A DNA stretch of 64,000 nucleotides from the NCBI GenBank assembly GCA_947462335.1, contig OX381721.1:496001-560000 (forward strand). The letters are read 5' to 3'. This document shows positions 11,159-21,222 of this stretch, one piece after another. The position numbers and the translations under genes are program-made. How positions within the stretch are numbered: position 1 is the stretch's first letter; each line of letters opens with the position of its first letter. Source of the DNA: Harmothoe impar. Taxonomy: Eukaryota; Annelida; Polychaeta; Phyllodocida; Polynoidae. The notes beneath the pieces are model-generated. The model was not told the origin of the DNA. It made no database searches and saw nothing but the letters and a program-made list of their open reading frames with translations.

Positions 11159-13760
11159 TTTGGGCTACACCTGGGTAGGACAACCTCGAAATGAAGTCGG
11201 CCACCACATTCTCCTTGGAGCGAAGGTAGCAACACACAATTCTAATATTAAACACAAAACACATCCAGAACAGTTCACGCAGCAGAGACATTGCGATGAC
11301 ATTCTTGCTCCTGCCCGTTGCTAGCATACGGCAAACTTGAGTGTTGTCAGACCAGATCAAGATGGTGTTGTTATTGAGCGCGCGACCCCACCTAGCCAAG
11401 GCCATCACCACTGGCCACACCTCCTGGACATTGATGTTCTCCAGAAGATTGTCAAAAGTAGGTGGGGGGAAGTAGTGGTCCGGGAAGAAGGGGAGATCCT
11501 TAGCCCACTTGTCTAGCCAGACCCCATACAACCAGTCCGAACCGAGACTAGAGCCAAAGCCCCGTGACGATGAGTCGCAGAATATCTCGGCCACTGGATT
11601 AGAGGGCTGGAGTATCCGGGCCTTGCCATTGAACACACTAGCGAATGACCTCCACCATTCCAGATCTGCCTTGAACGTGGGTGAAAGCCTTGCTCGGTCG
11701 GTGGGTTCTGACAGGGAATTGGTCAGATTAATCACTCTCCTGGAGAAGGTCCTGCCCCCGTGCACCACTGTGGCACAATGTGCCAAGATGCCCGATAGCT
11801 GTTGGAGTTCCAACTTCGAAGCACTGGTCTTTGTCAGAAAGTCACTTATCGTTGAATACAAGTTGTCTAGCTTTTCCGCAGGGAGGCTCAACTCCATGTC
11901 TACACTGTTCACCTCTATTCCAAGACAAGTCAGGATCTGGGAAGGGCCTAGTACCTTCTCCCACTTGATGTCAAACCCGAGGCGCCTAAGAACCTGAATG
12001 AGCATGTTCATGTTGACCTCACAGTCTTGCTGGGACGAACCCAATACCGTAAAGTCATCAATATAATTGGATATCCTGTCTACACCACGGCGGTTGAGAC
12101 ACCGCACCACAAAGTCACCTAGCTGAGTGAAGAGCCAAGGGGCTGAGGCTAAGCCGAATGACAGGCACCTATCCACTAAGACCTCCGGGCCCTCGCCGAA
12201 ATCCCAACGCAGGCCCTGATATGTCACATGGTCAGGCAATATATTCACCGATCGGTACGCCTTGGCTAAATCCACGACCGCTAAATAGTCATTGGGCTGC
12301 AGCATGTCTATGATGTAGTCCAGCCCTTTGTACGAGAACTTCTGACGAGTGGTGGACATGAAGTTGTTGATGCTAGCGTGAAGTGGGCGCTTGCAGTCTG
12401 TAATAGGCCTAACGCCTCCATCTTTTTTCTTGATGGCTCCCATGCTGTGGATGCACTGAGGTGCACCAACGGCCTTAGTTATCTTGCCTGCCTTCACCTC
12501 AGAAACCAGAAGTTCACTCATCATGACATTGAACTCACTACTGACAGTACTTCTATAATTGGATCGATCATAACCAGGGATATAGACATCATCCACAATA
12601 TGGAAACCAGTATTTATACCCCTCAGTACAAAATCATCCTCAGAGCACATAGCATTTGGGAACAAGATATACTCAGCCGCTACTCTACAAGGCTTGAGCT
12701 GGGAAACTACAGGGCCTATCATGTGAACACAACTGCAGGTGCCCAATACACAATCACTGAATACCTCCACTACACAGTCCTCAATACACACACATGCTAC
12801 CAGAGTTCTCACCCCTAAGGGCAATGCATCATTTGGATTGACATTTACAGTAACAGCCCTAGAGCTGTCTTGAACCTGCCCTAGGGCATCACAACTAGTC
12901 CTCCCAGTAGGGGTAACAAAGTCTGGACCTAAGTCCTGTTCATCAACACTGTCATCAAAATCTAGGCCTAGGCCATTTGTGGACACATCACTGAATGACA
13001 CTAAGTCACATGGAGAGTTTGGCTTGCTAAACAATGCTTTGTCCCTAGGGACCTCACTGAGTGCACACTTTGCTTGTGAACTGGCAACACATTCATGTTC
13101 GCCGGGCGAACACTTATGTTCGTCGGGTGAACTTACAGTACTGTAACCGACCACAGCGCCCTGTCGTCGGCCAAGACCGACCACAGGCTCAATATAATCG
13201 AAATGAGAAGTATCTGGGACGACATTTTCAGCATTTGTCGTCCCACCAAGGGCTGGGACGACAATATTAGCACCCCGAGGAGAATTCTCGCCATTGCCCC
13301 TGCTGTTTACAGCCGGGACCGAGCAACACAAAGTAGAATTCGGGCGATTCCTGGAGAACGCGGCCACCGAGCGGTCCGCAACCTCACCCGCAGACATAAC
13401 AGGACCAGGGGAAGCCATTTCAATAGTTATTGCGGACTTACCGGGTACATTTTCGTCAGAATCGATGAAATTACACTCCAGCGAAGCGCCTTGTTGATCC
13501 TCGCCACCTCCGTGCGGCCATTTTGAATGGGGGATGCTGGGAGCCAGCGAGGAACCGAGCGCTACACTTTCACATTCTTTTTCGCTATAAGGCGCTAAAC
13601 TAACAGAAATGGCCGCGAACGACCCTGACATACCTCTAGAAGTATTAATTGCGGACATATTGTCCGGTTTTAGGCCCTGTTCGGACAATAATTCAATCGA
13701 ATCGAGCGGACAACAGCCGAGTGGCGCCCCCGTCTCCTCCGCGGCCAAAGACGGAACCAT
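11028..13760 (-). CDS. Pol of element A: reverse transcriptase and RNase H
   Basis: The ORF has 910 residues from the first Met, but the same frame is open back to the Gag stop at 13946. Residues 1-430 are low-complexity or unrecognised, with a conserved QLKPC and NYRS segment just before the RT. RT core: fingers around residues 435-470 (IHSMGAIKKKDGG), motif A Asp497 (AVVDLAKAY), motif B FGLASAPWLF at 535-544, motif C YIDDF at 566-570. RNase H acidic set: Asp729, Glu780, Asp805 (WSDNTQV) and Asp855 (VADFISR). No DDE integrase or aspartic protease is visible, as expected for an element that uses a tyrosine recombinase. It copies element RNA into DNA, probably within Gag particles. Confidence 0.93.
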   Translation of the reverse strand: MVPSLAAEETGAPLGCCPLDSIELLSEQGLKPDNMSAINTSRGMSGSFAAISVSLAPYSEKECESVALGSSLAPSIPHSKWPHGGGEDQQGASLECNFIDSDENVPGKSAITIEMASPGPVMSAGEVADRSVAAFSRNRPNSTLCCSVPAVNSRGNGENSPRGANIVVPALGGTTNAENVVPDTSHFDYIEPVVGLGRRQGAVVGYSTVSSPDEHKCSPGEHECVASSQAKCALSEVPRDKALFSKPNSPCDLVSFSDVSTNGLGLDFDDSVDEQDLGPDFVTPTGRTSCDALGQVQDSSRAVTVNVNPNDALPLGVRTLVACVCIEDCVVEVFSDCVLGTCSCVHMIGPVVSQLKPCRVAAEYILFPNAMCSEDDFVLRGINTGFHIVDDVYIPGYDRSNYRSTVSSEFNVMMSELLVSEVKAGKITKAVGAPQCIHSMGAIKKKDGGVRPITDCKRPLHASINNFMSTTRQKFSYKGLDYIIDMLQPNDYLAVVDLAKAYRSVNILPDHVTYQGLRWDFGEGPEVLVDRCLSFGLASAPWLFTQLGDFVVRCLNRRGVDRISNYIDDFTVLGSSQQDCEVNMNMLIQVLRRLGFDIKWEKVLGPSQILTCLGIEVNSVDMELSLPAEKLDNLYSTISDFLTKTSASKLELQQLSGILAHCATVVHGGRTFSRRVINLTNSLSEPTDRARLSPTFKADLEWWRSFASVFNGKARILQPSNPVAEIFCDSSSRGFGSSLGSDWLYGVWLDKWAKDLPFFPDHYFPPPTFDNLLENINVQEVWPVVMALARWGRALNNNTILIWSDNTQVCRMLATGRSKNVIAMSLLRELFWMCFVFNIRIVCCYLRSKENVVADFISRLSYPGVAQIDPPFSLCCYRPTPARSRVGAPPGHGTGIRHETHQEVTVETLL

Positions 13761-13943
13761 TTGATCCCGCGGCCGCAGAACTCTTCGTGACGAAAAATGT
13801 GTGGAATGTGGAGAGCTACACTGGGGCTCTGCGCCCTGCTGGTGCTCTGTGTTTCCATGCTCCTCTCTTTGTACAGTCTGTTTACACTCACCAGCTGATG
13901 TACTCTGGGCTGCTGCTGGAGGTGCTGGGGCTGACTCTGGGAG

Positions 13944-13946
13944 TCA
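13944..13946 (-). promoter_or_regulatory. Candidate read-through UGA between Gag and Pol
   Basis: Gag ends at TGA, and the same frame is then open without a stop through 61 codons to the first Pol Met (13760) and on to 11028. The next base is C (TGA CTC). UGA followed by C is a leaky termination context in eukaryotes. A Gag-Pol fusion by read-through is therefore plausible, but this is inferred from sequence only. Confidence 0.5.
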
Positions 13947-15107
13947 GGCTGTAGGCTTCTGAGCCTGTTTCTTGATGTTGGGGCAGTTGGGGGCCTTGTG
14001 GTCACCAAATCCGCAGGAGTAGCAGACATGGGGTTTCTTGCAGCTGGCCCCATCACAGGACTTGAAGTTGTAGTACCAGCATGGATAACCATCACTTCCT
14101 CCATCCCCTCCCCCTGACCTGGCAGCCTTCTTCTTGGCCCACTTGGATTTCCCCGAGGTAGGCGGGGCCCCACCGCCCCCACCCCCGGTCTTGAGGGAAC
14201 GCAGTCCGAGGTGCCGATTTATCAGGGATTGGATGCCATAAGTAAGGACTTGCATCCCATCAGTGGATGCCAGACTCCGGGCCGCTGCATCATATTCTAG
14301 GAGATAATGGAGCTCGTAGATGACTTCCGCCGACCGGTCGGACAAGTACCGCATGTGGGACAGCAGGTTAAGGGCATCCTCGGTGCCCTTCTCCACATGC
14401 CGCTCCAGGAGACTGCACAGGCAGGAGTTAAGCTGTGCGAAGCTCTTGGGCCTATCCTGGCCATCTGGGAGATATCTGGTGATATCCATGTTGACTACGC
14501 GTTTGGCCCTCCTCCTTCGTCTGCGGTGACGCCTGGTACCGCTCGACTCAGACGACAGGGAGCTGTCCGACCTAGGGAGGCCAGGCACCGGGAGGCCAGG
14601 CACCGGGCGGCCAGGCACGGGACCTGGGCTCGGGTGTGGTTGTCGGTTCTTGAATACTCCCAGCCGTTTAAAACCCGTACTCACGGCGGAGTTCAGCCCC
14701 TGGACAGAGGCTGACAACTGGGCGATGTCCTGTCTCACATTGGCTAACTCCTGTTGCTGGTCCTCCACCAAGTCTCTTAGCCCAGACACTGAGATGTCGT
14801 CCTCCTCAGACTCCTGGTAGTCCTCATCGTCATATTCGTTAAGGCCGAATAGAGAGCCATACTGGTCTCTGCCTGGGGCACCTGCAGACTGTGACCCCCT
14901 CACTGTGTGCCTGGTGACTCTCCCTGTGGGTGTAGTATAGGCCTCCTCCTGACTACCACCTGGCTGCTGGCCACCTGGTACAGGCTCCACTTTCTCCAGG
15001 CCTAGAGCTGCCAATTCCTCCTCAGTCATTGCTGACATAGCACAGGCCTTGCCAGTAGGTGGCTTGTGTCTATGCAGGCATGTCTTACAGGCCCTCAGAC
15101 CCGACAT
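13944..15107 (-). CDS. Gag-like nucleic-acid-binding protein of element A
   Basis: The ORF has 387 residues and begins 28 bp inside repeat A1. The N terminus has C-x2-C-x3-H-x7-C (residues 7-22), followed by acidic sequence and a coiled-coil-like stretch near residue 110 (LRDLVEDQQQELANVRQDIA). The middle is proline-rich, then strongly basic (RRHRRRRRRAKR), then a probable assembly domain. The C terminus has C-x7-C-x4-C-x3-H directly followed by a C-x2-C-x4-H-x4-C zinc knuckle. The knuckle and position before Pol identify it as Gag, which packages the RNA. It ends at a single UGA in frame with Pol. Confidence 0.85.
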   Translation of the reverse strand: MSGLRACKTCLHRHKPPTGKACAMSAMTEEELAALGLEKVEPVPGGQQPGGSQEEAYTTPTGRVTRHTVRGSQSAGAPGRDQYGSLFGLNEYDDEDYQESEEDDISVSGLRDLVEDQQQELANVRQDIAQLSASVQGLNSAVSTGFKRLGVFKNRQPHPSPGPVPGRPVPGLPVPGLPRSDSSLSSESSGTRRHRRRRRRAKRVVNMDITRYLPDGQDRPKSFAQLNSCLCSLLERHVEKGTEDALNLLSHMRYLSDRSAEVIYELHYLLEYDAAARSLASTDGMQVLTYGIQSLINRHLGLRSLKTGGGGGGAPPTSGKSKWAKKKAARSGGGDGGSDGYPCWYYNFKSCDGASCKKPHVCYSCGFGDHKAPNCPNIKKQAQKPTA

Positions 15108-15134
15108 AGTGGCTGCACAAGGTAAAACTCCAAG

Positions 15135-15330
15135 AAAAATACACAGGTGTGGATCCCTGTTAGATGGTCATGGTCCAGTGAAGAAGGACAACCTTGACCC
15201 TGACCTGGGGCATACAGAGCCAGCAGGCCAGGTAGGCTTAGTATTAACCTAAGTAAACATATATAACCAACTATGACCAATCATACCGGTAGCATTATAC
15301 TTATATAATTATGGGGTAATTATATACACA
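15135..15330 (-). repeat. Element A split repeat A1 (5' terminal)
   Basis: This 196-bp copy is identical to A2 at 9874-10069. It is the 5' end of the element on the minus strand, abuts satellite DNA at 15331, and probably holds the promoter. Confidence 0.9.
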
Positions 15331-17635
15331 GAAAAAGTAAAGCATTCCGAAGATCCAGATCCAATTTTTGGGATAACCCTGGTATACTCTGAATTCCATC
15401 TGATATTCATTCATTTGATATCTTCTTTCCAAGGTCACATCCATAACATTGACTCTTTCTTCTTCACAATCCATCTTGCAACATCCTTCACTCTCACCTA
15501 AAGCTGTAAGAAAAAGACCCTAGAAAATGAAGCAGAATTACATTGTATGATATTGGAAATTCTTCAAAACTGAATTTTTTCTCTCAATTCCCTCTTTTAT
15601 TTCTGCTCTGATATCATGTTTTAAAGCTCACATCCATCACAGTCACACTTGTCTCTTCAAAAATTATGTTTTACCACCAATATTTCTATCCAAATTGTGT
15701 TCTAGAGGGAGAGACCTCTGAAAAAATTAAAGGTTTACATCAAATATATCCCCAAATTCTAGAAAATACTCTCTTTTTTAAACTCTAAATTGTTCCTTTA
15801 TTTAATGCTTTGACGAGTTCTCTCAAATGTCCCATCCATTACATAGACACTTGCTCCTTCACATTGTATTTGCTTTTGACATTTATTGTCCCCAAAACCT
15901 GTTACAATGAGGCCCCTGGGAAATCAAACAGCTGTAGACCATCACATTTTCTAAACACCTCAAATTCTGTCATTCTTTGTATTTCCCCTCCAATTTTTCT
16001 TTCTTTCTACAACAGCAGTTTTCTGTTCTACAAGTTTGATAGTTTTCTCATTGTAGGGGTTTAAACATTTTCCAAGAGAGACCAAGAATTCATCAACGGC
16101 CTGAAAAAGTAAAGCATTCCGAAGATCCAGATCCAATTTTTGGGATAACCCTGGTATACTCTGAATTCCATCTGATATTCATTCATTTGATATCTTCTTT
16201 CCAAGGTCACATCCATAACATTGACTCTTTCTTCTTCACAATCCATCTTGCAACATCCTTCACTCTCACCTAAAGCTGTAAGAAAAAGACCCTAGAAAAT
16301 GAAGCAGAATTACATTGTATGATATTGGAAATTCTTCAAAACTGAATTTTTTCTCTCAATTCCCTCTTTTATTTCTGCTCTGATATCATGTTTTAAAGCT
16401 CACATCCATCACAGTCACACTTGTCTCTTCAAAAATTATGTTTTACCACCAATATTTCTATCCAAATTGTGTTCTAGAGGGAGAGACCTCTGAAAAAATT
16501 AAAGGTTTACATCAAATATATCCCCAAATTCTAGAAAATACTCTCTTTTTTAAACTCTAAATTGTTCCTTTATTTAATGCTTTGACGAGTTCTCTCAAAT
16601 GTCCCATCCATTACATAGACACTTGCTCCTTCACATTGTATTTGCTTTTGACATTTATTGTCCCCAAAACCTGTTACAATGAGGTCCCTGGGAAATCAAA
16701 CAGCTGTAGACCATCACATTTTCTAAACACCTCAAATTCTGTCATTCTTTGTATTTCCCCTCCAATTTTTCTTTCTTTCTACAACAGCAGTTTTCTGTTC
16801 TACAAGTTTGATAGTTTTCTCATTTTAGGGGTTTAAACATTTTCCGGGAGAGACCAAGAATTCATCAACGGCCTGAAAAAGTAAAGCATTCCGAAGATCC
16901 AGATCCAATTTTTGGGATAACCCTGGTATACTCTGAATTCCATCTGATATTCATTCATTTGATATCTTCTTTCCAAGGTCACATCCATAACATTGACTCT
17001 TTCTTCTTCACAATCCATCTTGCAACATCATTCACTCTCACCTAAAGCTGTAAGAAAAAGACCCTAGAAAATGAAGCAGAATTACATTGTATGATATTGG
17101 AAATTCTTCAAAACTGAATTTTTTCTCTCAATTCCCTCTTTTATTTCTGCTCTGATATCATGTTTTAAAGCTCACATCCATCACAGTCACACTTGTCTCT
17201 TCAAAAATTATGTTTTACCACCAATATTTCTATCCAAATTGTGTTCTAGAGGGAGAGACCTCTGAAAAAATTAAAGGTTTACATCAAATATATCCCCAAA
17301 TTCTAGAAAATACTCTCTTTTTTAAACTCTAAATTGTTCCTTTATTTAATGCTTTGACGAGTTCTCTCAAATGTCCCATCCATTACATAGACACTTGCTC
17401 CTTCACATTGTATTTGCTTTTGACATTTATTGTCCCCAAAACCTGTTACAATGAGGCCCCTGGGAAATCAAACAGCTGTAGACCATCACATTTTCTAAAC
17501 ACCTCAAATTCTGTCATTCTTTGTATTTCCCCTCCAATTTTTCTTTCTTTCTACAACAGCAGTTTTCTGTTCTACAAGTTTGATAGTTTTCTCATTTTAG
17601 GGGTTTAAACATTTTCCAAGAGAGACCAAGAATTC
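15331..17635. repeat. Satellite array, middle block
   Basis: About three 772-bp units continue the left array in exact register after element A. They share private variants with the units just left of it (for example CTCTAAATTGTTCC and CAACAGCAG). This indicates that homogenisation preceded insertion. Confidence 0.95.
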
Positions 17636-17811
17636 CTAATTTTTCTTTGCAAATCCCCTAAGTCTGGCAATGAGATTACCATCAGCCAACATGGGCAGCA
17701 CTAGATGCATGAGACCCATCGTATGTACATCATATGCAGGTAGAGAGGGGTGTGAGTGGATTCCTATTTATTTGATGTACCTCGGGGTGGGTATGTCCCA
17801 ACAAGCCTTTA

Positions 17812-20682
17812 ATGTATATTGACCTAGGCCTTAAAGGGGTAAAAGGCTTACATTTCTGTCACTTTAATGTCAGGAGTATTTTTAATGATATGTCCGCTCT
17901 ACATGATTGCTTTATTGACTCTGATATTGACTGTATTACTCTGTCTGAAACATGGTTAGATGAAAGTGTAACTAATAATCATTTATATATCAAGGGTTAT
18001 TCACTTCAGAGGTTAGACAGGCAAATACCGGATCCAGGAGATATTAACCATGGAGGCCTACTAACCTACACTAAAGATGGTCTCACCTCAAGTAATGAGC
18101 TGTCTATACACAATGCCAGTAATAAGGACATCGAAATTATGTGGTCTGTTATTTCAAAACCCAATATGAGAAGGATTGTCATTGCCAATGTATATATTCC
18201 TCCTAAAGGAAACATCACCTGTGCGCTGGACACTATAAAGAACTCCTTTAATGATATTGACTCTGACAAATATAAGGAAATATTTATTCTAGGGGATTTT
18301 AATATTGATTACTTAAGAAATAATCCTGATCAGGACAAATTAAACAATATAGCAGCAGGATTAGGTGTAAAACAATTAGTTAAAGAAATAACTCGATATA
18401 ATCCAAATAGGGAAGGTAATGACTCCATCATAGACCTCATACTAACCAATTCAGATCACATAGCTAACACAGGGGTTAAATCAATGGGAGGCATAAGTGA
18501 CCATGAACTTATCCATGTCACGAGGAAACATATTCCCATCCCCAAGGTTCCATTAAGCTTCACTGGTAGGAGCTATAGGCTATTTGACGAGCTGGATTTT
18601 ACCAACAAATTAAAAAATTTAGATTGGAATAATTTTTGGACTTGTGAGTCTGCCACTGACGCCTGGGAATTATTTATTGCCTCTATACAGCACATTTTAG
18701 ACATTAACTGCAAGGTTAAACACTTTAATTTCAGTCAAGCAAAGAAGCCATGGTTAGATGCTCATTTGATAAGCCCTATCAAAGATAAAAATGAAGCCAT
18801 TAAGCGCTTCCATAAAACCAAATCCCAAGATGATAACAATATTAAACATTTTCTCCAAAATTTATCCAAACAGGAAAATAAAAAAGCTGAGGCAGCCTGG
18901 CATAAGCGTCAAGTGGATGACAATGTCAATAATCCAAAGGAGTATTGGAAAGCCCTTAACAATATTACTAACCCCAAGCAAGCTGATATATATTTTAATC
19001 TTATACATCATACACATAAGACACCGATTAACCCTGAGGATACAGCCAACTATATAAATGAATATTTTACTAGCATAGGTCCTAATCTTGCAAAAAACCT
19101 GAACGAGCCCTGGACCTTCCATCCACCTGTATATGAACCCTCTTTTGTCTTTCACGAAACAGAAGAAAACATAGTTTTAAAATTAATTAAGAAAATTAAG
19201 GCAAATAAACCCTCAGGAGTTCCGCTAGTCAAAACCAGTGTATTGAAAATTGCTATGCTTGCATTACCTGCTCATATCACTTTTATTTTTAACCTAGTCA
19301 TAAGAAATGCCTCCTTTCCAGATAGCTGGAAAATTGCTACGGTGAAACCTCTCCCAAAGGGGGGTGATGCCTCTGATGTGAATAACCTGAGACCCATCTC
19401 CATCCTGCCATTGCCATCTAAATTAATGGAAAAAATCCTACATCAACAAATAATGAAACATCTCCATGATAACAAAATTCTCACTGAAAATCAAGATGGT
19501 TTTAGGCCTGGTAGATCAACTATGAACAGCCTCATCAAATTCACTAATAATATATACAGGGAATCTAACAATGAGAAGGGAACATCGGCCATCTTCCTCG
19601 ACTTCCGGAAAGCCTTTGACACCATTAATCACCTACTATTAATAAATAAATTGGGGAAAATCGGTTTTAGGCCTTCTGCAAGAAATTTAATAGAAAATTA
19701 CTTGACAAATAGAGTGCAAGCAACTAAGGCAAATGGCAGGATATCAGACACCCTACCAATCCCCTGTGGAGTACCTCAGGGTTCGGTCTTAGGACCACTA
19801 CTGTTTATTATTTATATCAACGACCTTGGTTACCCACTGAAGAAGCTAAAATGCCAGCATTATGCCGACGATACGGTCTTGTATTATCCTTATAACAACC
19901 TTACTCTTAATGTGGAAGCTACTATTAATTCTGAGCTGAATGAGGTTAATAGATGGTGTAAAGCCAATAAGCTATCATTAAATGCCAAAAAAACTAAGGT
20001 AATGCACCTAGGGACTGAGGCAAACCTAAAAGTAATGCCTAAGGTTACCCTTTCACTTGGTGGTGCTATATTGAATAGGACGTTCACATATAGATATTTG
20101 GGGATACTGATTGATACTAACCTGAATTTTAAAGCTCATACCAAGAGCCTTGTCCGAAATGTTAATTATAAGGTCAGATTCTTGAGAAGAATAAGGAGAA
20201 AACTTTCAGAAAAGTCTAGTGCCAAAGTTCTTACATGCATGATTTTACCCACCATTGATTATGGTGATCTTTTATATGATATTACTCCAAAATTAATTTT
20301 GGAAAATTTACAGTATGCTTTTAACAGGGGACTCAAAACTACTTATAATAATGAAGAATTTCATGTCGAGCCCTGTCTGCAGAAGTGTAGTGTAAATAAG
20401 CTAGAAGACAGAAGAATTATGCATATGAACGCTGCGGCCTTTTCTTTCTCTCAAGAAGCTGATAACTTGGACATTAGAGACATAAGGACAAGGGCTCATG
20501 ACGAGCGTCTGGTGAAAATAATTAGGCCTAAGAACCCCTTTTACAGGAAAAGTTATGAATTTAGGGTATCTACTCTCTGGAATTCTTTTGATAATCCCAT
20601 TAGGTCTTATACAGAAAAAGAAAAATTCCAGAGGTGGAACAAGAAGAGGTTCAAGGACATACTCAATCCCCCCCGAATTTGA
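17812..20682 (+). CDS. LINE 1 ORF2-type protein: endonuclease and reverse transcriptase
   Basis: 956 residues. The exonuclease-endonuclease-phosphatase domain occupies residues 14-235: FNVRS (Asn19), SETW (Glu46), GDFNID (161-166), and the catalytic SDHE (229-232). The reverse transcriptase spans about 500-780: RPGRST fingers near 565, motif A FLDFRKAFDTINH with Asp597, motif B GVPQGSVLGPLLF near 653-665, motif C YADDT with Asp686-687. The C-terminal thumb region includes IDYGDLLYD. The endonuclease would nick target DNA and the RT primes on the nick (target-primed reverse transcription). The frame is intact. The start Met is the first in frame before the endonuclease. The motifs place it in the CR1/Jockey superfamily; clade is not resolved. 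Confidence 0.9.
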   Translation: MYIDLGLKGVKGLHFCHFNVRSIFNDMSALHDCFIDSDIDCITLSETWLDESVTNNHLYIKGYSLQRLDRQIPDPGDINHGGLLTYTKDGLTSSNELSIHNASNKDIEIMWSVISKPNMRRIVIANVYIPPKGNITCALDTIKNSFNDIDSDKYKEIFILGDFNIDYLRNNPDQDKLNNIAAGLGVKQLVKEITRYNPNREGNDSIIDLILTNSDHIANTGVKSMGGISDHELIHVTRKHIPIPKVPLSFTGRSYRLFDELDFTNKLKNLDWNNFWTCESATDAWELFIASIQHILDINCKVKHFNFSQAKKPWLDAHLISPIKDKNEAIKRFHKTKSQDDNNIKHFLQNLSKQENKKAEAAWHKRQVDDNVNNPKEYWKALNNITNPKQADIYFNLIHHTHKTPINPEDTANYINEYFTSIGPNLAKNLNEPWTFHPPVYEPSFVFHETEENIVLKLIKKIKANKPSGVPLVKTSVLKIAMLALPAHITFIFNLVIRNASFPDSWKIATVKPLPKGGDASDVNNLRPISILPLPSKLMEKILHQQIMKHLHDNKILTENQDGFRPGRSTMNSLIKFTNNIYRESNNEKGTSAIFLDFRKAFDTINHLLLINKLGKIGFRPSARNLIENYLTNRVQATKANGRISDTLPIPCGVPQGSVLGPLLFIIYINDLGYPLKKLKCQHYADDTVLYYPYNNLTLNVEATINSELNEVNRWCKANKLSLNAKKTKVMHLGTEANLKVMPKVTLSLGGAILNRTFTYRYLGILIDTNLNFKAHTKSLVRNVNYKVRFLRRIRRKLSEKSSAKVLTCMILPTIDYGDLLYDITPKLILENLQYAFNRGLKTTYNNEEFHVEPCLQKCSVNKLEDRRIMHMNAAAFSFSQEADNLDIRDIRTRAHDERLVKIIRPKNPFYRKSYEFRVSTLWNSFDNPIRSYTEKEKFQRWNKKRFKDILNPPRI

Positions 20683-21205
20683 TTATTGTGTCGTACTATA
20701 TATACATGTATTTGGATACCCACTCACTCCCACTGATTCTCTCTCTACTTATAAATTGTAATTATGTCTTTATTTCTCAAATTTTACTCCCTATTGGAAT
20801 AACATCTTCCAATATTAATCAGTCGGACCAACATCGACGTCTGATTATAATATAATAGGCAATTTCCATCAGCCTGGGCAATAACACCTGCCTTAAGGAG
20901 ATATGTACAATGTCAATGCTTGCTCACGCAAGACTTGTCTTGTCGTATCATCCTTTATTTATAACCTACTATACAGGTTTATTATGTAACAAGGTAATGA
21001 AAGAACATCCTAGTTCCATATACATCTTGGATCTGGATAATTAAGTTATTCTCTTTAATATCGCTATATAAAGACTCTAATTAATCCCTTAAGGAAATTG
21101 AATGTATTTTTATCATGAAATCCATCACTGATAATCATGCACATGAGCTGCATTACATAAACAGGGCCTGGCCCTACTGTATGTGCAGATTAAATAAATG
21201 AATTA

Positions 21206-21222
21206 CAAACAAACAAACAAAC
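21206..21222 (+). repeat. LINE 1 3' tail of CAAA repeats
   Basis: About four copies of CAAA follow AATGAATTA and abut the satellite. A short tandem 3' tail instead of poly(A) is typical of CR1-like LINEs and marks the 3' boundary. Confidence 0.8.

Larger units (their letters stand above)
9761..15330 (-). mobile_element. Ngaro-like tyrosine-recombinase retrotransposon A, complete
   Basis: Read on the minus strand the order is A1 (15330-15135), Gag, RT-RNase H, tyrosine recombinase, B1 (10152-10070), A2 (10069-9874), B2 (9843-9761). This A1-ORFs-B1-A2-B2 split-direct-repeat layout defines the Ngaro/PAT type within the DIRS order. By eye A1 and A2 match over 196 bp and B1 and B2 over 83 bp, so the insertion is young. 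It sits in the satellite exactly between ATCAACGGCCT and GAAAAAGTAAAG with no target-site duplication, as expected for recombinase-mediated integration. All three ORFs look intact, so the copy may be active. Confidence 0.93.
17636..21222 (+). mobile_element. Non-LTR retrotransposon 1 (CR1/Jockey-like LINE)
   Basis: The element runs from 17636 to a 3' tail of CAAA repeats ending at 21222. Satellite sequence stops after AAGAATTC and resumes with ATCAACGGCCT, so the unit is interrupted with neither duplication nor deletion. Target duplications are often absent or irregular in CR1-type LINEs. The single intact ORF (956 codons) has an apurinic-type endonuclease followed by reverse transcriptase. 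There is no ORF1, so the copy is either 5'-truncated or a single-ORF type. Confidence 0.88.

Noticed and set aside
10355..13954. Plus-strand ORFs within element A
   Set aside because: They lie antisense to clear RT and recombinase motifs and show no domain.
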